Positions 24,522 through 32,828 of a stretch of DNA of 64,000 nucleotides are shown here, piece by piece. Positions within the stretch are counted from its first letter, which is position 1. Each line of letters opens with the position of its first letter. The translations under genes were made by a program, and so were the position numbers. This DNA comes from Thalassobellus citreus (GTDB lineage: Bacteria; Bacteroidota; Bacteroidia; Flavobacteriales; Flavobacteriaceae), in the NCBI RefSeq assembly GCF_044385915.1, contig NZ_JBISCC010000122.1, positions 124,001 to 188,000 of the forward strand, in the 5' to 3' direction. The notes beneath the pieces are model-generated. The model made no database searches and was not told the DNA's origin. It worked only from the letters and a program-made list of their open reading frames with translations.

Positions 24522-25163
24522 ATGTACTTTTTACCAGAAGACTTAGACGATTATGTAGTAGCTCACTCTGAAGCAGAACCTGAGTTATTACAGCAACTAA
24601 CCCGAGAAACTTACCAAAAAATATTGCAACCTATTATGCTTAGCGGCCCTTATCAAGGACGTGTACTAAGCATGATTTCTAAATTAAAAACACCTAAAAC
24701 TATTTTAGAGCTTGGTACTTTTACTGGCTATGCGACGCTTTGTTTAGCGGAAGGTTTACAAAATGATGGCGAAATACATACGATTGATGTTAATGAAGAA
24801 TTGGTAGATTTTCAGCGCAAATATTTTGATAAATCTGAATACGGCCATCAAATTCATCAGCATTTGGGTAGTGCTTTAGATGTTATTCCTAAGCTTGACA
24901 AAACGTTTGATTTAGTTTTTATTGATGCCGATAAGCCTAATTATGTAAATTATTTTCATGCCATTATCGATAAGTTAAATACAGGTGGCATTATTATATC
25001 AGACAATGTTTTGTGGCACGGAAAAGTTATTGAGGCTTTAGACCCTAAAGATAAATCGACTAAAGCTGTGTTAGACTATAATACGCTTTTAAAAGAAGAC
25101 TCTAGAATTGAAACGGTATTACTCCCAATAAGAGATGGGTTAACGATTAGTAGAAAGTTATAA
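24522..25163 (+). CDS. Class I SAM O-methyltransferase (type 3, catechol/caffeoyl-CoA-like)
   Basis: A 213-residue cytosolic methyltransferase. Motif I is I-L-E-L-G-T-F-T-G-Y-A-T; the acidic strand is I-H-T-I-D-V-N-E-E; the metal-site region is V-F-I-D-A-D-K-P-N-Y and I-I-S-D-N-V-L-W-H-G. These are the signatures of the divalent-metal-dependent methyltransferase_3 family that methylates catechol-like hydroxyls. The natural substrate is unknown. It is a single gene converging on tatA with a 6-nt overlap. Confidence 0.92.
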   Translation: MYFLPEDLDDYVVAHSEAEPELLQQLTRETYQKILQPIMLSGPYQGRVLSMISKLKTPKTILELGTFTGYATLCLAEGLQNDGEIHTIDVNEELVDFQRKYFDKSEYGHQIHQHLGSALDVIPKLDKTFDLVFIDADKPNYVNYFHAIIDKLNTGGIIISDNVLWHGKVIEALDPKDKSTKAVLDYNTLLKEDSRIETVLLPIRDGLTISRKL

Positions 25164-25445
25164 TTTTCGTTTTACAGAGCCTGTAAATTCTTCTACTTCG
25201 TCTTTTACTTTATCTAGCTCTTTTTTAACATCGGAAACAATACTGGTATCTAGACCATTGTTATCGGCAGTCTTCGTGATTTCGTGCTTAATATCATTAG
25301 TTGCATCTTTAAGCGTACGCATACCTTTGCCTAAACCTCGAGCAATTTCAGGCAACTTATCGGCACCAAAAACCATAATAACAATAAATAGAATAAATGC
25401 TATTTCGGCACCACTAATAAATAAAAATGTAGTATGTAATTTCAC
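25158..25445 (-). CDS. tatA: Twin-arginine translocase subunit, TatA/E family
   Basis: A 95-residue protein. One N-terminal membrane helix (G-A-E-I-A-F-I-L-F-I-V-I-M-V-F) is followed by the TatA hinge F-G-A-D-K-L-P-E-I-A-R-G-L-G-K and an amphipathic helix, then a charged tail. TatA oligomers form the passage for folded proteins across the inner membrane. The start is GTG at 25445; no other initiation codon is in frame before the membrane helix. The -7 box TATATTTG ends only 4 nt before it, so the mRNA is probably leaderless. tatC is not in the window. Confidence 0.93.
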   Translation of the reverse strand: MKLHTTFLFISGAEIAFILFIVIMVFGADKLPEIARGLGKGMRTLKDATNDIKHEITKTADNNGLDTSIVSDVKKELDKVKDEVEEFTGSVKRKL

Positions 25446-25449
25446 GGTA

Positions 25450-25457
25450 CAAATATA
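25450..25457 (-). promoter_or_regulatory. -7 box abutting the tatA start
   Basis: Minus-strand TATATTTG, then TACC, then the GTG start codon. Transcription should begin at or inside the start codon. Confidence 0.6.
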
Positions 25458-25531
25458 GTGAGATGATTTAATAGAATGAAGAAATATTATTCTCTTTAAC
25501 AGTAATTTTCAAGAAGAGAATATTATAAAAG

Positions 25532-25562
25532 CAAAAAGCCAACTTAAAAAGTTGGCTTTTTG
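25532..25562 (-). terminator. Intrinsic terminator of the M1 peptidase gene
   Basis: A 14-bp perfect stem CAAAAAGCCAACTT / AAGTTGGCTTTTTG with a 3-nt loop, 17 nt beyond the peptidase stop on the minus strand. T runs exist on both sides of the stem. Confidence 0.85.
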
Positions 25563-25578
25563 TTTAAAAATTTAATAT

Positions 25579-27840
25579 TTATCCTTTTATTTTTTCTTTA
25601 AATTTATCAAAACTACTCTCCTCTACTTTTCTTGGCCATGAATTATTAGAAGTATCAATATCTGCAGTTTCTAAATCTGGATCTATCTCGAAATTAGTAA
25701 TTGCTTTTTGTGTTTTAAAAACCTTGGTTACTTCGTTTTCGTTATATCGCCATATTTGAGCTGGATACGTTTTTCTTTCTTTAGTGCCATCTTCATAAGT
25801 TAACTCTAAAATAATTGGCATAACCAAACCTCCTGGTTTTTCAAAAGTAACTTCGTAAAAATATTTTGGAGCTTCTTTTAATTGTGACCTTTGGGCTTCA
25901 GTTAAACTAGCTTTATATGCTTCTAAAACTTTAAATTCTGAAGCATTTTTAGCGTTTTTAGGCGAAACACCTTCTTTTTCTTCAGCATAATAAATAAGCC
26001 TCCCTTTATAATCTTTAAGATTAATATTATATTTTTTTGCTGCTTCTTCTGCTTTTTCGGTAGGCTTGTCTGTTAAATAATATTTCTTAACACCTTTTAC
26101 TCCTATATCGCTTACATCTGTTGTATAAAACCAACCTCTCCAGAACCAATCTAAATCCATTGCCGAAGCATCTTCCATAGTTCTAAAGAAATCTGCTGGT
26201 GTTGGGTGTTTAAACATCCAACGTTTTGAATAGGTTCTAAAAGCATGATCGAACAATTCTGGTCCCATAATGGTATGTCTTAACATATATAATACCGCTG
26301 CTGGTTTCGTATAAGCATTAGGTCCAAATTGATAAACATAATCGCCTTGTGACATAATAGGTGAAATGTGACTTTGATCGCCACTCATATATGGCACAAT
26401 ATCTTTTGGTAAATTGCCTGTTACATAATTAGGATCGTAATCTAACTCTGCTAAAGTTTCAACAAAAGAGTTTAAACCTTCATCCATCCATGTCCATTGA
26501 CGCTCATCACTATTTACAATCATTGGAAAGAAATTGTGTCCAACTTCATGTGTAATAACTCCAATCATACCTCTTTTTGTACGCTCAGAATAAGTACCAT
26601 CTGGATTTGGACGTCCGTAGTTAAAGCAAATCATTGGATACTCCATACCTTGTCTTTCTGAATGAACAGATACAGCTTTACTATACGGATAATCAAATGT
26701 TAGTTTTGAATATTCTTCTAAAGTATTAGCAACAACTCTTGTAGAATGTTCTTCCCAAAGCGGGTTTCCTTCTTTAGGATATAACGATATTGCCATAACA
26801 GCACGACCATTAATTTTAACAGCCATAGCATCCCAAATATATTTTCTTGATGTTGCAAAAGCAAAATCTCTAACCTTGTTTGCTTTAAAATGCCATGTTT
26901 TAGTTTCTGTACTTCTTTGTTTTTCTGTTGCCTCAGCTTCTTCTTGAGTTACAATAAACACAGGATCTGTAAATGATTTTTTAGCAGTCTCGTATCTTTT
27001 TATTTGTTCTTTAGTTAAAACCTCTTTCGCGTTTTGTAAATCACCAGTAGCTTCTAAAATATGATCTGCTGGAACTGTTAGCTTAACATCAAACTCTCCA
27101 AATTCTAAAGCAAACTCGCTACGTCCCCAAAACTGCATATTTTGCCAACCTTCGACATTATCATAAACGCAAAGTCTTGGATAAAACTGAGCAATGGTAT
27201 AATTGATATTTCCATCAGGAAACCTTTCTAACCCAGATCTACCACCATCTTCATTAATATCGTTAATATTATAATTCCATTTAACACTAAATTTAAATGT
27301 TTCTCCAGGCGCTAATGGTTTTACTAAATTAATACGCATCATGGTTCGATTTATTAAATATGATAAATCTGAACCATCTGAATTTTTAACGGCTTCTATA
27401 TTAAAACCACCATCAAAACGTTCTTTTAAATTACTTTTAACAAAGTATTCTGGACCAGCAAATGGATCATTAAAATTCTCCGACTCAATATCTGGTGATT
27501 TAGAATCTTTAGCACGTGTATTTTGATCAAGCTGAACCCATAAATATTCTAAATGATCTTTAGAGTTATTATGATAAGTTATTTTTTCGCTGCCGTAAAT
27601 TTTATTTTGATCTTCATCTAAGCGAATATCCATAACATAATCTACTTTTTGTTGGGTATAAGCATAACCAGGAGCTCCAGAAGCTGTTCTTGTTTCATTA
27701 GGAGTCGCTAGAACATCTTTCATTTGTCTGAATTTGTTCTGGTCTGTATGCCCTTGTGGCTTTACTTTTTCTTGATTTTGCGCAAACAAACTAGTAGAAA
27801 TAAGAACCACTGCAAAAAAACAGTACTTTAATTTTTTCAT
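25579..27840 (-). CDS. Secreted M1 family metallopeptidase
   Basis: A 753-residue exported gluzincin. The signal peptide is residues 1-20 (ending S-L-F-A-Q). An N-terminal beta-saddle leads to the catalytic domain with zinc motif H-E-V-G-H, and the downstream glutamate ligand is in W-M-D-E-G-L-N-S-F. The upstream M-E-Y-P segment occupies the place of the exopeptidase GxMEN motif (here G-M-E-Y-P), as in Bacteroidota members. It probably acts on peptides in the periplasm or outside. The start is the ATG at 27840; an in-frame TTG two codons earlier is less likely. DUF6702 and two CarboxypepD_reg-like genes lie upstream on the same strand, an arrangement I believe recurs in flavobacteria. Confidence 0.92.
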   Translation of the reverse strand: MKKLKYCFFAVVLISTSLFAQNQEKVKPQGHTDQNKFRQMKDVLATPNETRTASGAPGYAYTQQKVDYVMDIRLDEDQNKIYGSEKITYHNNSKDHLEYLWVQLDQNTRAKDSKSPDIESENFNDPFAGPEYFVKSNLKERFDGGFNIEAVKNSDGSDLSYLINRTMMRINLVKPLAPGETFKFSVKWNYNINDINEDGGRSGLERFPDGNINYTIAQFYPRLCVYDNVEGWQNMQFWGRSEFALEFGEFDVKLTVPADHILEATGDLQNAKEVLTKEQIKRYETAKKSFTDPVFIVTQEEAEATEKQRSTETKTWHFKANKVRDFAFATSRKYIWDAMAVKINGRAVMAISLYPKEGNPLWEEHSTRVVANTLEEYSKLTFDYPYSKAVSVHSERQGMEYPMICFNYGRPNPDGTYSERTKRGMIGVITHEVGHNFFPMIVNSDERQWTWMDEGLNSFVETLAELDYDPNYVTGNLPKDIVPYMSGDQSHISPIMSQGDYVYQFGPNAYTKPAAVLYMLRHTIMGPELFDHAFRTYSKRWMFKHPTPADFFRTMEDASAMDLDWFWRGWFYTTDVSDIGVKGVKKYYLTDKPTEKAEEAAKKYNINLKDYKGRLIYYAEEKEGVSPKNAKNASEFKVLEAYKASLTEAQRSQLKEAPKYFYEVTFEKPGGLVMPIILELTYEDGTKERKTYPAQIWRYNENEVTKVFKTQKAITNFEIDPDLETADIDTSNNSWPRKVEESSFDKFKEKIKG

Positions 27841-27950
27841 CGTCAATTTTTATGATTTATTTAATGATTTTCGCTTTTTAGCTAAAAATATTTACTAAAA
27901 ATAACTAAAACGGATCGAAAATAACAAAAAAGAAAAGCTTTAAGATAATT

Positions 27951-28454
27951 TTAATTAAAATTTAACACTGCTTTAGGATCATTAATAGTAAGAATGAAAC
28001 TTTTTTGCTTGGAGTTTATTTTTGTTTTGATAATATTTTGCTGTTCTTGAATTAAATCGAACAAAACGGTATTTGTAATTTCAAATGAGTCAATGCTTTT
28101 TACGTCTTCAATTTCTATATAGCATTTCATTATATCATAATCATATTCTTCACCTAAAAAAGTGAAGTTTACTTTTTCACCATTAATTTTAATACTTATT
28201 TTTTCATGCAGATAACTTTCAATATAAGTATCAACGTTTTTAGGTTTTAACTCTTCTCCAAAAGTGATGTCTTTATCATATCGTTGACGCAATAAACTTT
28301 CAATATCTGAAAGAAACAGTCTTGAGGTTATTTGTACAGACTGTTTTTCTTCAATATAATCTATTTGAGTTGTACTTATATAATAATCATGAGCAGTCTC
28401 AAAGGCAAAAAAAGACAACGAACAAAATAATATTATAGCTTTAAAAAATTTCAT
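27951..28454 (-). CDS. DUF6702 family exported protein
   Basis: A 167-residue protein with an N-terminal signal sequence (about residues 1-20). The first segment of the mature part, A-H-D-Y-Y-I-S-T-T-Q-I-D-Y, corresponds to the H-P-x-Y-x-S motif common in DUF6702 proteins. The rest is beta-rich with no catalytic signature. Its function is unknown. It lies 110 nt ahead of the M1 peptidase gene on the same strand, suggesting a shared role in the envelope. The family name comes from recall of the N-terminal pattern. Confidence 0.7.
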   Translation of the reverse strand: MKFFKAIILFCSLSFFAFETAHDYYISTTQIDYIEEKQSVQITSRLFLSDIESLLRQRYDKDITFGEELKPKNVDTYIESYLHEKISIKINGEKVNFTFLGEEYDYDIMKCYIEIEDVKSIDSFEITNTVLFDLIQEQQNIIKTKINSKQKSFILTINDPKAVLNFN

Positions 28455-28505
28455 CTTCTATTATTTATTACGAAAGTAATCTTTTCAAAAAGTATTCCAA
28501 AAACA

Positions 28506-29300
28506 TTAGTCTTCATTCTCTGCTTTATTATCTATATACTGCCTATATTTCATTCTCAAGAAAATTAATACTTTAAAATCGGTTTGATTTTTACAATACT
28601 TAATAAAATTGGGATCATCGGCACAGAAATAAAAAAAGTCTAATCTTGAATCTTCTTCTAATGGATTTGAAGCAAAAAAATCTTTAGACAGCCTGCCTTT
28701 TATACGTTGCATTAAACTTTCTTTCTCTTCAATTTCAACTCTATTCTTAAGCATTTTTGTTCTGCCTGAAATTCCATTTAAAATTGGATTTAAAGGCAGC
28801 CCTCCTCCTAAAAGCCCCAAAAGCATCGTTGGTTTAAATTCTCCTGCTTCGCTTAAACGCCGTTCACTTTGTGTTTTAATTCTACCTGTATATCCTGGAA
28901 TACCGACATCGTAAAAATTAATAGGTCGTTTTCCATCTACGTTTTTAATATCTGATAATAAATTTCCCGTTAAAACTTTACCTACTAAAACCTCATCTAG
29001 AGTATTCATTTTATCATCTAGCAACACCAACATGGCTTTATTTAAAATAATGTCTTTTGAAATTACAACTTCTTTAGGGTTATAAAGAATGGATGAAAAC
29101 ACTAAGGTATCATTCAACTTTGCTGTAATATCAAAATCACCATCTTTACTTGTTATTGTAAAAACCTGTGCTGTTTTATTAATGACATGAACATTTTCAA
29201 CATCGGTATCACTTTTAACGCGTCCTTGAATTTCTATTGATTGACCATTGATAGAATAACACGAAAAAATAAGTATTAAAAATAGTAATGTTTGCTTCAA
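28506..29300 (-). CDS. CarboxypepD_reg-like domain protein (paralogue 1)
   Basis: A 264-residue exported protein: signal peptide (residues 1-19), then a CarboxypepD_reg-like beta-sandwich (about 22-105) with the pattern I-x-G-R-V-K-S-D, I-T-S-K-D-G-D-F and L-D-E-V-L-V at its end. The C-terminal part is unassigned. Such domains are usual at the N-terminus of TonB-dependent receptors; here it stands without a barrel. The only in-frame initiation codon before the signal peptide is TTG at 29300. It follows its paralogue at 29335 after 34 nt, both preceding DUF6702 and the M1 peptidase. Confidence 0.75.
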   Translation of the reverse strand: MKQTLLFLILIFSCYSINGQSIEIQGRVKSDTDVENVHVINKTAQVFTITSKDGDFDITAKLNDTLVFSSILYNPKEVVISKDIILNKAMLVLLDDKMNTLDEVLVGKVLTGNLLSDIKNVDGKRPINFYDVGIPGYTGRIKTQSERRLSEAGEFKPTMLLGLLGGGLPLNPILNGISGRTKMLKNRVEIEEKESLMQRIKGRLSKDFFASNPLEEDSRLDFFYFCADDPNFIKYCKNQTDFKVLIFLRMKYRQYIDNKAENED

Positions 29301-29334
29301 ATTATCGCTCTTTAGAGTATATAAAGAACGTATT

Positions 29335-30192
29335 TCAAATCTTAAAGAAAATGTAATGCACCTCTAAGGTTTTGTTAAAACATAAAACGCTTAGTTTTTT
29401 TGGTTTTAAAAACTCTAAACTTTTTTTATGAAGAAGCTCTAAAAACTCCATTTCTTTACCATAATTAAGTAATGAAAAATCAAAATCACTTCCTTCAACA
29501 TAAGCTATAAATTCTTCAACGCGATGTTCTGGAATGTTAAAATTATCAACTAAAAAATCTGAACCAAAATAATATTTAATAGCATCTACAGGAACCTCTG
29601 GTATACCTTTTTCTTTTTTATTATTGGCTTTAGACCTAAATAAAGGTAGCAATAATTCACCTACTACATTTTTTATATTAAGCCCATTAACCATAGTAAC
29701 ATGCTGTGTAGCTATAGCTGTATTTTCTACTTTTGTTTTATAGTCATTTTCAAATTCAAATTCTTCTTTATGCTTTATACCATAATACAAAGCATCTAAT
29801 TTTGGCTTAAACAGTTTTGTTTCTTGCATATCTGTCTGTAAATTACCCGACAAATTGTTTGGCAACAAAATAATTTCATCCAATCTATTTATTTGTTCTA
29901 TTAAAAATATTTTTATTGTTTTTGAAGCAATAATATCCTTATTCACATTGAATTTAATATTTTGAAATTGTAAAGCGCTCACCTCAATAACATCATTTAA
30001 TCTTACTGTTAATGTAAACTCCCCGTTTTCATCACTAACGGTTCCTTCGTTTAAAGACGTATTAAAAATAGTTATACCAGCAACATCGTTACTTTCAACT
30101 ATAACTTTACCTTTTGCTTCAACACTATTTAAAGTTTGAGATACGCTATGTAACGAAGTTAAAATCAATAAAACTAGAATAATTTTTTTCAT
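29335..30192 (-). CDS. CarboxypepD_reg-like domain protein (paralogue 2)
   Basis: A 285-residue exported protein with signal peptide (1-18) and the same layout as its neighbour: a beta-sandwich with V-E-A-K-G-K-V-I-V-E, V-S-D-E-N-G-E-F-T-L and I-N-R-L-D-E-I-I-L, then an unassigned C-terminal region of about 160 residues containing an L-S-G-N-L-Q-T-D-M segment that recalls L-T-G-N-L-L-S-D-I of the paralogue. The two probably arose by tandem duplication. It is the first gene of the minus-strand run 25579-30192. Function unknown. Confidence 0.75.
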   Translation of the reverse strand: MKKIILVLLILTSLHSVSQTLNSVEAKGKVIVESNDVAGITIFNTSLNEGTVSDENGEFTLTVRLNDVIEVSALQFQNIKFNVNKDIIASKTIKIFLIEQINRLDEIILLPNNLSGNLQTDMQETKLFKPKLDALYYGIKHKEEFEFENDYKTKVENTAIATQHVTMVNGLNIKNVVGELLLPLFRSKANNKKEKGIPEVPVDAIKYYFGSDFLVDNFNIPEHRVEEFIAYVEGSDFDFSLLNYGKEMEFLELLHKKSLEFLKPKKLSVLCFNKTLEVHYIFFKI

Positions 30193-30265
30193 CTTATTTT
30201 TTATCCTAATTTAATACATATAACTTACTTAAATAGTATTATGTATATAAAATTTTGTTATAGCT

Positions 30266-30273
30266 TATATTTG
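30266..30273 (+). promoter_or_regulatory. -7 promoter element for pepE
   Basis: TATATTTG ends 25 nt before the ATG at 30299. Confidence 0.55.
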
Positions 30274-30298
30274 TAGTTCCTATACTTAAGAATTAAAT

Positions 30299-31006
30299 AT
30301 GCGACAAATTATTATTGCAAGTACCTCAACCATTCATGGAAGTGGATATTTAGAATACATTTTAAACGATTTAGAATTATTTTTTAAAAACACTGAAACC
30401 ATACTTTTTATACCTTATGCAAGACCAAGTGGTTTATCTCATGATGCTTACACGCAAATAGCAAAAACGGCATTTTCAAAAATCAATAAAACGGTTACAG
30501 GCATACATGAATATGAAAACCCCATTGAAGCCTTAGAAAACGCTAAAGCTATTTTTGTTGGAGGCGGAAACACCTTTGAACTCACCTATCAATTATACAA
30601 GAACAAGCTAATTACACCTTTACAATTGGTTGTTAATAAGGGTATCCCTTATTTAGGCACAAGTGCTGGAAGTAATATTTGTGGACTAACGATAAAAACC
30701 ACTAACGATATGCCTATTGTATATCCGCCTAGCTTTAATGCATTAGCATTTGTTCCTTTTAACATTAATCCGCATTATCTAGATCCAGACACTAGCAGTA
30801 AGCATATGGGGGAAACTAGAGAAACCAGAATTAAAGAATTTCATAATTTTAATACGCAACCTGTTGTTGGTTTAAGAGAAGGTAGTTGGCTTCATGTACA
30901 AAATGATTCCATTATTTTAAAAGGAACATTAACTGCACGTATTTTTGAATATAACAAAACGCCTTATGAAGTTGAAACAGGCACAGAACTAAATACTTTA
31001 AAATAA
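30299..31006 (+). CDS. pepE: Dipeptidase E (peptidase family S51)
   Basis: A 235-residue cytosolic serine peptidase that cleaves Asp-X dipeptides. The nucleophile lies in L-G-T-S-A-G-S-N-I, the S51 elbow, preceded by F-V-G-G-G-N-T-F-E-L. The later P-H-Y-L-D-P and V-V-G-L-R-E-G-S-W segments match PepE. The length equals that of the E. coli enzyme. It is monocistronic, divergent from the CarboxypepD_reg-like genes, and ends in a terminator that also faces tRNA-Gly. Confidence 0.93.
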   Translation: MRQIIIASTSTIHGSGYLEYILNDLELFFKNTETILFIPYARPSGLSHDAYTQIAKTAFSKINKTVTGIHEYENPIEALENAKAIFVGGGNTFELTYQLYKNKLITPLQLVVNKGIPYLGTSAGSNICGLTIKTTNDMPIVYPPSFNALAFVPFNINPHYLDPDTSSKHMGETRETRIKEFHNFNTQPVVGLREGSWLHVQNDSIILKGTLTARIFEYNKTPYEVETGTELNTLK

Positions 31007-31036
31007 AAAAAGCTCCATATTTCTATGAAGCTTTTA
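31006..31036. terminator. Terminator shared by pepE and tRNA-Gly
   Basis: Stem AGCTCCATA / TATGAAGCT with one non-Watson-Crick pair, a 4-nt loop, A run on the left and TTTT on the right. It is placed between the convergent pepE and tRNA genes. Confidence 0.7.
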
Positions 31037-31038
31037 AG

Positions 31039-31111
31039 AGCGAGAGACCGGGTTCGAACCGGCGACATTCAGCTTGGAAGGCTGACGCTCTACCAACTGA
31101 GCTACTCTCGC
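31039..31111 (-). tRNA. tRNA-Gly (anticodon TCC)
   Basis: A 73-nt cloverleaf on the minus strand. Acceptor GCGAGAG pairs with CTCTCGC, the D arm holds AGCTCAGTTGGTAGAGC, anticodon stem TCAGC / GCTGA has loop CTTCCAA with anticodon TCC, and the T arm reads CCGGTTCGAACCCGG. The discriminator is T, normal for bacterial tRNA-Gly. The 3' CCA is not encoded. Confidence 0.95.
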
Positions 31112-31159
31112 ATTAGCGGTTGCAAATATATAATCTATTTGTTAAAATACAAGAAAAAA

Positions 31160-31588
31160 TTACAAAGTTTTTAGAAAATGGAAGCCCAAAATTTTAAACC
31201 CCTCATTATAATAAAACTTATGTGACGGAGCGTTAGCAACATAGGTATTTAATTCTACTGCTTCGCAACCTTTATTTTCTTTTACATAATTATAAATCCA
31301 CTTAAAAAAGGTCTTCCCAAGCCCTTTTCCTCTATAAGCTTCATCTATATAAACATGATCTGGCTCGACACTTTTTCCTGAATAGTGCCTGGTACAAAAC
31401 CATAAGCCACAAACTCCTATTAATTTATCATCATCATAAATAACAGCACATTCGTAATTTTGATCTTTCATTTCAGAAAAACGCTGTTCTAAAACTTCAT
31501 AAGACACTCTGTTATTATTTAATTTTTCAACCAAAGGAACCACCATATTTATACGTTCCTTATCTATAATTTCAAACCTAAATGACAT
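31160..31588 (-). CDS. GNAT family N-acetyltransferase
   Basis: A 142-residue protein with the GNAT fold. The acetyl-CoA loop is Y-R-G-K-G-L-G-K-T-F-F; the preceding strand is D-H-V-Y-I-D-E-A-Y, and the late N-A-P-S-H-K-F-Y-Y-N-E-G-F motif is typical. The substrate is unknown. It is divergent from a second GNAT gene at 31649 with which it shares little sequence. Confidence 0.88.
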   Translation of the reverse strand: MSFRFEIIDKERINMVVPLVEKLNNNRVSYEVLEQRFSEMKDQNYECAVIYDDDKLIGVCGLWFCTRHYSGKSVEPDHVYIDEAYRGKGLGKTFFKWIYNYVKENKGCEAVELNTYVANAPSHKFYYNEGFKILGFHFLKTL

Positions 31589-31613
31589 TGATTCTTTTTT
31601 TACGTGAAGATAA

Positions 31614-31621
31614 TAATTTTG
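31614..31621 (+). promoter_or_regulatory. -7 promoter element for the second GNAT gene
   Basis: TAATTTTG with a TTG at 31588-31590 (23-nt spacing). It ends 27 nt before the ATG at 31649, so the upstream in-frame GTG at 31604 is not used as the start. Confidence 0.5.
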
Positions 31622-31648
31622 TTTAAGTTTGATTTTATTCCATTGATT

Positions 31649-32101
31649 ATGACAAAAGAAAAAAAATATTCAATAAAAATAATTAATGCTAAAGACACCT
31701 ACCAAGTAAGGCTGCCTGTTTTAAGAGCTGGAAAACCTATAGAATCTTGTGTTTTTGATGGCGATAATTTAAATACAACCATTCACATAGGGGTTTTTGT
31801 GAAAAATGAATTAATTGGAGTTTGCTCATTTTTTAAAAATAATCAGGATTTAATTTCTGAAGATTCACAATACCAACTTCGAGGCATGGCTATATTAGAA
31901 ACATTTCAAAGTTTTGGTTTTGGCAAAACTATTTTAAATTATGGAGAATTATATCTTAACAACAAAGGCATTAATACCATTTGGTGTAACGCTAGAGAAA
32001 TAGCCGTTAATTTTTACAAAAAAAATGGCTATCAAATTACAGGATCTCCTTTTAATATAAAAGATATTGGTATACATTATATTATGCACAAAACTTTATA
32101 A
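31649..32101 (+). CDS. GNAT family N-acetyltransferase
   Basis: A 150-residue protein from the ATG at 31649. The acetyl-CoA-binding region is Q-L-R-G-M-A-I-L-E-T-F-Q-S-F-G-F-G-K, a variant of the Q/R-x2-G-x-G/A loop. The C-terminal part I-W-C-N-A-R-E-I-A-V-N-F-Y-K-K-N-G-Y fits the family. It resembles the YitI/ElaA-like group of small acetyltransferases. The substrate cannot be deduced. It ends at a bidirectional terminator shared with the ankyrin gene. Confidence 0.87.
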   Translation: MTKEKKYSIKIINAKDTYQVRLPVLRAGKPIESCVFDGDNLNTTIHIGVFVKNELIGVCSFFKNNQDLISEDSQYQLRGMAILETFQSFGFGKTILNYGELYLNNKGINTIWCNAREIAVNFYKKNGYQITGSPFNIKDIGIHYIMHKTL

Positions 32102-32104
32102 CAT

Positions 32105-32134
32105 AAAAAAGCCTTGAAAATCAAGGCCTTTTTT
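32105..32134. terminator. Bidirectional intrinsic terminator
   Basis: Stem GCCTTGA / TCAAGGC, 3-nt loop, with A6 before and a T run after. It sits between convergent genes. Confidence 0.85.
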
Positions 32135-32174
32135 ATAAGTGACTAACTCAAAACAACTATATACTTCTTTATAA

Positions 32175-32576
32175 TTATTTTTTCTTTTTAGCAGCTAAAG
32201 CCTCTTTAATAATAGCTTTAGCTTCATGAGCTCCGTGTAGTTGTGCATATTTTAAAGCTGTCATCCCTTTATTAGATTTTGCTTTTAAATTAGCGCCTTT
32301 TGAAATTAAAAGTTTTAAAATCTCAGTTCTATTATACTTTGCAGCATACATAACTGGCGTCATGCCATTAGATTTTTCATTTACATTTTCTCCTCTTAAT
32401 AATAATTTTTTTACAGTTTCTACATCGCCTTTTGCAATTGAAACACAAAATGAGTTGACCTTTACTGAATAATATTCTTCAATATTAGTATTTACAGTTT
32501 TGTTAATAGGTGTTGCATTTACAGATACTATTGAAAAGCATAATGCGATTGCGGAAATAATGATTGATTTTTTCAT
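32175..32576 (-). CDS. Exported ankyrin-repeat protein
   Basis: A 133-residue protein starting at the ATG at 32576, which begins a clear signal peptide (M-K-K-S-I-I-I-S-A-I-A-L, cleaved near residue 21). Two to three ankyrin repeats follow (about 45-120), seen in G-M-T-P-V-M-Y-A-A-K-Y-N and G-M-T-A-L-K-Y-A-Q-L-H-G. A lysine-rich tail closes the chain. Such short proteins usually bind a partner in the periplasm; none is visible. Upstream in-frame codons back to 32642 lack a good start. The 252-bp gap to gpmI holds only the gpmI promoter. Confidence 0.85.
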   Translation of the reverse strand: MKKSIIISAIALCFSIVSVNATPINKTVNTNIEEYYSVKVNSFCVSIAKGDVETVKKLLLRGENVNEKSNGMTPVMYAAKYNRTEILKLLISKGANLKAKSNKGMTALKYAQLHGAHEAKAIIKEALAAKKKK

Positions 32577-32796
32577 GATGAATGATTTTAATTTGTTTTT
32601 GATTAATGATTTGATTTGATATACTATAGAGACGACAATCATTTTAATCTGTTACATAAAAAACAGTTTATTATATATTTTTAACGTTTCATTCACATTT
32701 TTTTAACGTAACCATTCTTTTTTTAAACACTCTCAAAAAGCCTAAAAATATTAGCTTTTTGCAAGGTTTTATACACCGTAAGAGAACAAACTTCTT

Positions 32797-32804
32797 TATC
32801 TTTG
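32797..32804 (+). promoter_or_regulatory. -7 promoter element for gpmI
   Basis: TATCTTTG ends 24 nt before the ATG at 32829. The in-frame TTG at 32802 is part of the box. Confidence 0.65.
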
Positions 32805-32828
32805 TTTTACAATAAAATTTCAATAAAA

